This document shows, one piece after another, positions 41,583 to 47,971 of a stretch of 47,971 nt of DNA. Where the stretch lies: positions 1 through 47,971 of the forward strand of contig JAUIID010000011.1 of the NCBI GenBank assembly GCA_030431615.1, written 5' to 3'. Positions within the stretch are counted from its first letter, which is position 1; each line of letters opens with the position of its first letter. Both the position numbers and the translations under genes were made by a program. A model generated the notes under the pieces. It saw only the letters and a program-made list of their open reading frames with translations. It did not search any database and was not told the DNA's origin. Source of the DNA: Alphaproteobacteria bacterium (GTDB lineage: Bacteria > Pseudomonadota > Alphaproteobacteria > Geminicoccales > Geminicoccaceae).

Positions 41583-42017
41583 ATGCGTCTCACCGCGTTC
41601 ACCGATTTCGGCCTTCGGGTGCTGATGCGGCTGGCCGACGCACCGGACCGGGTGATCACCACCGAGGCGCTGGCGACCGAGCTTGCCATCTCGCGCCATC
41701 ACCTGACCAAGGTGGTGCGGGCGCTGGGTGCCGCCGGTTTCGTCAGCACCGCCCGCGGCGCAGGCGGCGGCTTTCGTCTCGCCCGGCCGGCCGGCGCCAT
41801 CACCGTGGGCGACGTCGTCCGGCGGCTCGAGGCGCGGCACGCTTTGGTCGAATGCTTTCGCGCCGATGGCGGCGCCTGCGTGCTGACGCCGGGCTGCCGG
41901 CTCAAAAAGTACCTGGCCCGCGCCCGCGAGGCCTTCCATGCCGAGCTCGAAACGGTGACGATCGCCGATTGTGCGGCGGCACCACCGACCGCTTCGCCCG
42001 CGGCCATCGCAAGCTGA
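41583..42017 (+). CDS. nsrR: Rrf2 family regulator, NsrR-type nitric-oxide sensor
   Basis: This 144-residue Rrf2 repressor has the winged helix (MRLTAFTDFGLRVLMRLAD; TELAISRHHLTKVVRALGAAGFV; ARGAGGGFRLARPA) and three cysteines C91, C99 and C105 (ECFRADGGACVLTPGC) that bind an Fe-S cluster. This cysteine spacing is that of NsrR and related sensors. Nitric oxide destroys the cluster and relieves repression. It is divergent from nnrS, with a palindrome in between, and lies near the nitrate reductase operon, which can generate NO side products. Confidence 0.92.
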   Translation: MRLTAFTDFGLRVLMRLADAPDRVITTEALATELAISRHHLTKVVRALGAAGFVSTARGAGGGFRLARPAGAITVGDVVRRLEARHALVECFRADGGACVLTPGCRLKKYLARAREAFHAELETVTIADCAAAPPTASPAAIAS

Positions 42018-42030
42018 CCGGCGCTGTCCG

Positions 42031-42633
42031 CTACAGATCTCCGAGGCCGGTCACCGTCACGTCGAGATCGCGGATCAGGCCGTCGGCGAGACCGTAGATC
42101 CAGCCGTGGATGGCGAGCTCCTGACCCGCGGCCCAGGCGTCGCGGATGATGGTCGTGGCGGCCACGTCCTGGACCCGGTCCTGGACGTTGAGCTCGCAGA
42201 GCAGGTTGATGCGGTCGGCCTCGCTGCCGATGGCGTCGATCCGCGCGGTGTTGCGCCGGTAGGTGCCGCGCACCGGCTCCAGCCAGTGATCGACGATGCC
42301 GTTGCGCTCGTCGAGCAGGGCGGCGCGCACGCCGCCGCAGCCGTAATGACCGCAGACGATGACGTGCTGCACCTTGAGCACGGCCACCGCGAAGGAGAGG
42401 ACCGACAGGAAATTGATGTCGGAGGGCGGGGCCAAATTGGCGACGTTGCGGTGAACGAAGAGCTCGCCCGGGTCGAGCCCGACGATCTCGTTCGCCGGCA
42501 CCCGGCTGTCGGCGCAGCCGATCCAGAGGAAGGCCGGGCGCTGCTGGCGGGCCAGACGCGGGAAGAAATCCGGATCGCGCTCCCGGCGGGCGATCGACCA
42601 GGCGCGGTTGCGGCGAAAAAGGTCGTCGATCAT
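42031..42633 (-). CDS. Beta-class carbonic anhydrase
   Basis: This 200-residue enzyme interconverts CO2 and bicarbonate. Zinc ligands are C40 in IGCADSRV, H96 and C99 in CGHYGCGGV, with the D42-R44 dyad; the HRNVANLA and AIHGWIYG stretches are standard. It is the last gene of the leftward nitrate reductase cluster, its ATG overlapping the hemerythrin-like gene by 4 bp. Co-transcription suggests a supply of bicarbonate or pH balance during respiration, an inference from position only. Confidence 0.94.
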   Translation of the reverse strand: MIDDLFRRNRAWSIARRERDPDFFPRLARQQRPAFLWIGCADSRVPANEIVGLDPGELFVHRNVANLAPPSDINFLSVLSFAVAVLKVQHVIVCGHYGCGGVRAALLDERNGIVDHWLEPVRGTYRRNTARIDAIGSEADRINLLCELNVQDRVQDVAATTIIRDAWAAGQELAIHGWIYGLADGLIRDLDVTVTGLGDL

Positions 42634-43190
42634 GCGGCGGACGGCCCCGGGTCATCGATGAGCAGGCCGCGGCGTGCAGCCATGCGCAAGGACAGAGCAC
42701 GCAGATCGCCGGCCGTCAAACGCAGCCGGGCGAGCGGCATGACCACGGCGTTCTCGAGCGCCAGATGCTCCCGCTCGCTCCGGGCGAATTCGGCGAGGTC
42801 GAGGCGCGTCGCCCGGTCGATGGGGCGGCCGGTGAGTGCTGCCTCGTCGAGCGCCTGGGCGAGCCGGGCTGCCAGAACGCCGCCGCTGCGGTGCTCGGCG
42901 GCGAGCCGGCCGAGCACGGCGTCGATCGCATCCTCCGGGGTCGCCCGGCGACGCAGCAACGGGAACAGGTCCTGCTCCTCGTCGATCACGTGGATCGCCA
43001 TGTCGCGGCCGATGAACGTGCCGACGGCCCGGGCGCGGTCGGGATCGGCGCCGGGGGTCGCCGCCAGCGCATCGGCGAGGCGGCAGAGCACGCGATGGCG
43101 ATGATGGTCGGCCGTGAGATAGTCGAGCGGCTGGCGCAGGAGGCCGTGGGGCAGGGGGTCGAGATTGTCGCTCCGCCGATCGTCCCGCAT
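42630..43190 (-). CDS. Hemerythrin-like domain protein
   Basis: This 186-residue protein has the hemerythrin-type pattern: a first histidine cluster (H29-H30-H32 in TADHHRHR), AIHVIDEEQDLFP (H67, E71/E72), and AAEHRSGG and SEREHLALENAVVMPLA further on. It probably binds a di-iron centre. Hemerythrin-like proteins sense or bind oxygen or nitric oxide and can repair iron-sulphur centres. A start at 43190 gives a domain without the long GC-rich extension. It lies 8 bp after the preceding small gene, in the extended nar cluster. Confidence 0.82.
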   Translation of the reverse strand: MRDDRRSDNLDPLPHGLLRQPLDYLTADHHRHRVLCRLADALAATPGADPDRARAVGTFIGRDMAIHVIDEEQDLFPLLRRRATPEDAIDAVLGRLAAEHRSGGVLAARLAQALDEAALTGRPIDRATRLDLAEFARSEREHLALENAVVMPLARLRLTAGDLRALSLRMAARRGLLIDDPGPSAA

Positions 43191-43198
43191 GGGCGATC

Positions 43199-43492
43199 TC
43201 AGGGCAGCGCCGCTTCGTCGAGCTCCGCCAGCGCCTGCTCGAGCATCATGACGACGGCCGCCAGACCCGGCACCTCGCTCCGGTTCACGACCCCGATGAG
43301 CCGGACCCATGCCTCGTCATCCGCACGGGCGAGCCAGGTGCGGACGATGTAGGAGGCAAGATCGCCGGGATCGCTGGCGAGCCGACCCGCCGCATCGTTC
43401 AGCCGGGCGAGCAGGGCGAGCTCGCCCGCCTCGACCAGGGACGCTTCGGCGACCCCCGGTTCGGCCAGGCCCTTGACCAGTTCACCCATCAT
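43199..43492 (-). CDS. Uncharacterised 97-residue protein in the nar operon
   Basis: I do not recognise this protein. It is 97 residues, acidic, apparently mostly helical, with no cysteine, no signal peptide and no membrane span. It lies 12 bp after the parvulin gene and 8 bp before the hemerythrin-like gene, all on the same strand, so it is probably translated. The second Met (43489) could be the start. A role in nitrate reductase assembly is possible, but there is no direct evidence. Confidence 0.6.
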   Translation of the reverse strand: MMGELVKGLAEPGVAEASLVEAGELALLARLNDAAGRLASDPGDLASYIVRTWLARADDEAWVRLIGVVNRSEVPGLAAVVMMLEQALAELDEAALP

Positions 43493-43504
43493 GCGCCGAC
43501 CCCG

Positions 43505-44350
43505 CTACTGCACGAGTGGCGAGCGGGCGCCATCGAGCTCGATGCCGGTGATCTCGGCACGGCCGACCAGGATCGAGACGTACTGGCGCACGGCATGCCG
43601 CCAGACCCGAGCACCGAGCCATTCCCGGATGCGTTCCTCGACCATCTCGAACGGCAGCACCTTGCCGGCGATCCGCCGCTCGAGCCGGAGCACGTGGACG
43701 CCATACGGGGTCTCGACCGGCTCCGGATGGACCCGGGCGGGCTCGGCGCAGCGCAGCGCCTCGGCGAAGGCCGGCGTCACCGCATCGCCGGTGACCTGGC
43801 CGAGATTGCCGCCCGAAGCCGCGGACGGGCAGGCCGAGGCCTCGCGGGCGAGAGCTGCGAACCGCTCGGGCTGTTCGGCGAGGAGGGCGAGGGCGGCCGT
43901 TGCCTGCTCGCGCGCTCGACCATAGGCCTGCGGGTCCGCCGCATCGGCGGAGAACAGGATATGCGCCGCCTCGTAGAGGTCGGCGCTGGTGAAGCGCGCC
44001 TGGTTCTGTGCGTAGAAGCGCCTCGCCGCTTCCTGGTCGGCCTCGGGCACCTGGACCTCCTGCCTGAGCAGAGTCGAGATCCGCGCCTCCTCCGGTGTCT
44101 CGCGCCGGCCCTCGTCGTCGACCTCCGGCACGCACTCGATGGCGAGCCGCTCCGCCTCCGCGAGCAGCAGGTGGCGGATCACCAGGGCGCGCGCCGCCGC
44201 CTCGCCGGCCTCGCGGGCGGAGCTGGCCGGATGGTGCTGCGCCTCGCGGGCGATGGCCGCCTGGTCGATCACCGTGCCGTCGACGGTGACCGGTGGCGGC
44301 GGGCGCAGCTTCGCCCGGCTCTCCAGATCGAAGATGCGCATCCCGCTCAT
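43505..44350 (-). CDS. Parvulin-type peptidyl-prolyl isomerase, nar operon
   Basis: This 281-residue protein has an N-terminal helical part and a parvulin domain: SADLYEAAHILFSADAAD near residue 148, FAALAREASACPSAASGGNLGQVTGDAVTPAFAEAL, and VETPYGVHVLRLERRI. These are the PpiC/NifM-type core motifs. Parvulins assist folding at proline bonds. There is no signal peptide, so it acts in the cytoplasm, probably on nitrate reductase subunits. The ATG at 44350 overlaps the narI stop by 4 bp, a strong sign of joint expression. Parvulin genes beside nar are found in other bacteria. Confidence 0.88.
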   Translation of the reverse strand: MSGMRIFDLESRAKLRPPPPVTVDGTVIDQAAIAREAQHHPASSAREAGEAAARALVIRHLLLAEAERLAIECVPEVDDEGRRETPEEARISTLLRQEVQVPEADQEAARRFYAQNQARFTSADLYEAAHILFSADAADPQAYGRAREQATAALALLAEQPERFAALAREASACPSAASGGNLGQVTGDAVTPAFAEALRCAEPARVHPEPVETPYGVHVLRLERRIAGKVLPFEMVEERIREWLGARVWRHAVRQYVSILVGRAEITGIELDGARSPLVQ

Positions 44351-45105
44351 TCGGCCGGCTCCATCGGCTGGCCGCTCGTGTCGATCGTCGGCCGCCCGAC
44401 CGGGCCGCCGACGCGGCGGTCGCCGCCAGCGCTCCGGACCACCTGATAACCCGGCCGCCAGACGTAGCGGACCGGCACCGACCAGATGTGGACAAGGCGG
44501 CTGAACGGGAAGAGCAGGAAGATGGTGAGGCCGAGAATGATGTGGACCTGATAGGGCCAGTTGACGCCCGCCACCAGCACCGCCGCGTCGCCGCGGAAGG
44601 TGAGGATGCGCTGCGCCCACTCGGCCAGGGTCATCATCGTCCCGCCATCACTGTGCGAGAGCGAGAAGGGCAGGGTCAGGAGGCCCAGCGAGAGTTGCAC
44701 CCAGAGGATGACGAGGATGGCGATGTCCATGGTGGTGCTGGTCGAGCGGATGCGCGGGTCGGTCAGCCGGCGATGCAGCAGCAGCGTGAGGCCGACGAAG
44801 CAGACCACGCCGGCAATCCCGCCGGCGATCACGGCGACGAGCTGCTTGACGCTGGCATCGAAGGCCCAGGAGTAGCCCCAGTGCGGCGTCAGGAGGCCGA
44901 CCAGATGGCCAAAGAAGAGGAAGATGACGCCGAAATGGAAGAGGTTGGAGCCCCAGAAGAGCTGCTTCTTGCGGAGCATCTGGCTCGAGCCCGAGCGCCA
45001 GGAATAGGGCTCGCGGTCGTAGCGGATGATCGAGCCCGCGATCATCACGGCGATGCAGATATAGGGATAGATACCGAAGAAGAAGGTATTGTACCAGGTC
45101 GCCAT
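44347..45105 (-). CDS. narI: Respiratory nitrate reductase gamma subunit
   Basis: This 252-residue cytochrome b has five helices and the NarI landmarks: NTFFFGIYPYICIAVMIAGSIIRYDREPYSW, FHFGVIFLFFGHLVGLLTPH, and NWPYQVHIILGLTIFLLFPFSRLVHIWSVP. Histidines in these segments bind the two haems b. It takes electrons from quinol and passes them to NarH. Slightly longer at the C-terminus than E. coli NarI (225), with a polar tail. It lies 11 bp after narJ. Confidence 0.95.
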   Translation of the reverse strand: MATWYNTFFFGIYPYICIAVMIAGSIIRYDREPYSWRSGSSQMLRKKQLFWGSNLFHFGVIFLFFGHLVGLLTPHWGYSWAFDASVKQLVAVIAGGIAGVVCFVGLTLLLHRRLTDPRIRSTSTTMDIAILVILWVQLSLGLLTLPFSLSHSDGGTMMTLAEWAQRILTFRGDAAVLVAGVNWPYQVHIILGLTIFLLFPFSRLVHIWSVPVRYVWRPGYQVVRSAGGDRRVGGPVGRPTIDTSGQPMEPAE

Positions 45106-45116
45106 GGGGTTGCTCC

Positions 45117-45826
45117 TCAGGCGCTGCGATCGTGGACGCTGCGGATTTCAGCGCGGATGCGGGTGGCGAGGCGGCCCTTGCCGCAGGCGTCATTGGCATC
45201 GGGGCCGCCGGGGCCAAAGCTGACGGCCGCCTCCTCCCAGTCGGCGTCGAGCGCCTCGAGGTCGTCAGGGTCGTCATCGGCGGTGGTCGCCAGCGGCACC
45301 GATGCGGCCTTGCTGCCGGCGAGCGCCAGGAGCGCCACGAAGACCGCGACATAGGTCGAGCCGCGGCGCCGCAGCCGCTCCTCCAGGGCTTCGAGGATCG
45401 GCAGCGGCTGCTGCAAGAGCCCGTGCGCCTCGTCGCGCGGCAGGAGCGCCAGGAACTCGAGGAAGAGCGGCAGGAAGTCCGGCAGCTCGTTCGCCCGGAT
45501 CCAGTAGCCGTGCCGCTCGTAGTGGGCGGCAAGGTCGACCATCGCCTGGCCGCGGTCGCGGCTCTCGCCGTGGACATGCTCGAAAAGATGGAGCGAGAGC
45601 GAGCGCGACCGGTCGAAGAGCACCGTGTAGCGCTCCTGGATCTCGTAGAGATCGAGCGAGGCGAGCTCGGCGATCAGCCGGTCGAGGGCGGGCAGGGCGT
45701 GTGCCGGCACCAGCCGCTCCTGGTGGAGGACCGCCTGGATCTCGCCACAGGCGGCTTGCAGCTCCGCCGTCGGATAGGTGAGAAGGGCCGAGAGCGCCTT
45801 GTAGGTGCGGTTTCCGCTGGCGGCCA

Positions 45827-45827
<1 letters not shown>
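45117..45827 (-). CDS. narJ: Nitrate reductase assembly chaperone
   Basis: This 236-residue all-helical protein has the NarJ pattern: YKALSALLTYPTAELQAAC, DLYEIQERYTVLFDRSRSLSLHLFEHVHGESRDRGQAMVDL, and ANELPDFLPLFLEFLALLP. NarJ binds the N-terminus of NarG and guides insertion of its molybdenum cofactor and Fe-S centre before membrane attachment. The start at 45827 overlaps the narH stop by 1 bp. The last 40 residues are acidic and variable, as usual. Confidence 0.94.
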
Positions 45828-47352
<1,525 letters not shown>

Positions 47353-47356
<4 letters not shown>

Positions 47357-47971
47357 TCTGCGGCCTCCACACCGGCGGGTTGCGACGTTTTCTCGAGGGC
47401 GGGACGGTTCAGCGGCCCCTCGAGCCAGTCGACGTTCTGCATCTTGCGGCAGATCACGAACTCGTCGCGGTTCGAGCCGACCGTGCCGTAGTAGTTGAAG
47501 CCGTAGGAGAGCTGGGCGTAGCCGCCGATCATGTGGGTCGGCTTGAGGATGGCCCGGGTCACCGAGTTGTGGATGCCGCCGCGCTTCTTCGTGGTCTCGG
47601 CACCCGGCGTGTTCACCATCTTTTCCTGGGCATGGTACATCAGCATCATGCCGGGATTGACCCGCTGCGAGACCACGGCACGGGCGGTGAGCGCACCGTT
47701 GGCGTTGTAGACCTCGACCCAGTCGTTATCGACGATCCCGGCCCGCTTGGCGTCGTCCTCGCTGAGCCAGACGATCGGCCCGCCGCGGCTCAGCGTCAGC
47801 ATCAGGAGGTTGTCGGTATAGGTCGAGTGGATGCCCCACTTCTGGTGCGGCGTGATGAAGTTGAGCACGATCTCGGTGCTGCCATTGGGCAGCTTGCCCT
47901 GGATGCGGGCCACGGATTTCACGTCGATCGGCGGCTTCCAGGTGACGAAGCCCTCGCCGAAGGCCCGCATC
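47353..47971 (-). CDS. narG: Respiratory nitrate reductase alpha subunit, C-terminal part (5' end outside window)
   Basis: About 206 residues at the C-terminus of NarG remain. The molybdopterin-binding barrel is recognisable by NFITPHQKWGIHSTYTDN, GPIVWLSEDDAKRAGIVDNDWVEVYNANG, and GMMLMYHAQEKMVN, followed by THMIGGYAQLSYGFNYYGT and DEFVICRKM. NarG reduces nitrate to nitrite at a Mo-bis-MGD centre in the cytoplasm. The N-terminal Fe-S and Asp ligand regions are outside the window, and so is the operon promoter. Confidence 0.95.

Overview
The window looks like a chromosomal segment of a very high-GC Gram-negative bacterium, most likely an alphaproteobacterium of the Rhodospirillales/Geminicoccales type. 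This is an inference from protein style: a manganese MntR/SitABCD module, Nar and Fdh respiratory enzymes, NsrR/NnrS, a Wzy-type exopolysaccharide locus, and one CtrA-type TTAA-N7-TTAA box. Most genes are packed into tight operons with 1-8 bp overlaps and GC-rich third codon positions. No tRNA, rRNA, CRISPR array, insertion sequence or prophage was recognised.

Left part (1-16.7 kb). The end of a three-subunit formate dehydrogenase operon is followed by an alpha/beta hydrolase, a sodium:alanine/glycine symporter, a 41-residue membrane protein, and the allantoicase/ureidoglycolate lyase pair of purine-ureide catabolism. Next come a large multidomain protein in which an SGNH hydrolase appears to be inserted inside a concanavalin-like (LamG) domain, a ribosome-rescue factor, a cyclopropane fatty acid synthase, and the divergent mntR / sitABCD manganese-uptake locus. 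A periplasmic nucleoside hydrolase and a ParE-type toxin-antitoxin pair end this part.

Accessory island (about 17.4-22.5 kb). After a secreted nuclease and an AT-rich intergenic region come three co-directional genes. They encode a SARP-like winged-helix/TPR regulator, a soluble PAP2/vanadium-haloperoxidase-fold enzyme with a nine-unit Ser-Arg dipeptide tract, and a cytoplasmic subtilisin-like protease overlapping the enzyme gene by 1 bp. A perfect hairpin separates them from a convergent gene for a small secreted cysteine-containing protein. I do not recognise this combination and consider it the best candidate for an undescribed system.

Polysaccharide region (22.5-37 kb). It holds a GH5-like protein lacking the usual nucleophile, an ArnA-type UDP-sugar decarboxylase/dehydrogenase, an exostosin-like glycosyltransferase, a GT2-GT4 fusion, an acyltransferase and a GT2 enzyme. 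It continues with a Wzc/ExoP-type tyrosine autokinase, another GT2 enzyme, a Wzx-type flippase and an ExoQ/Wzy-type polymerase. The outer-membrane exporter (Wza) and the priming glycosyltransferase are not in the window. Glycogen phosphorylase follows.

Right part (39.6-48 kb). After a 15-bp minisatellite come a DUF4864 protein, NnrS and a divergently transcribed NsrR-type regulator (nitric-oxide response). Last is a leftward nitrate reductase operon, narG(partial)-narH-narJ-narI, extended by a parvulin, an unknown protein, a hemerythrin-like protein and a beta-carbonic anhydrase. With the formate dehydrogenase at the other end, the window suggests facultative anaerobic respiration with nitrate.
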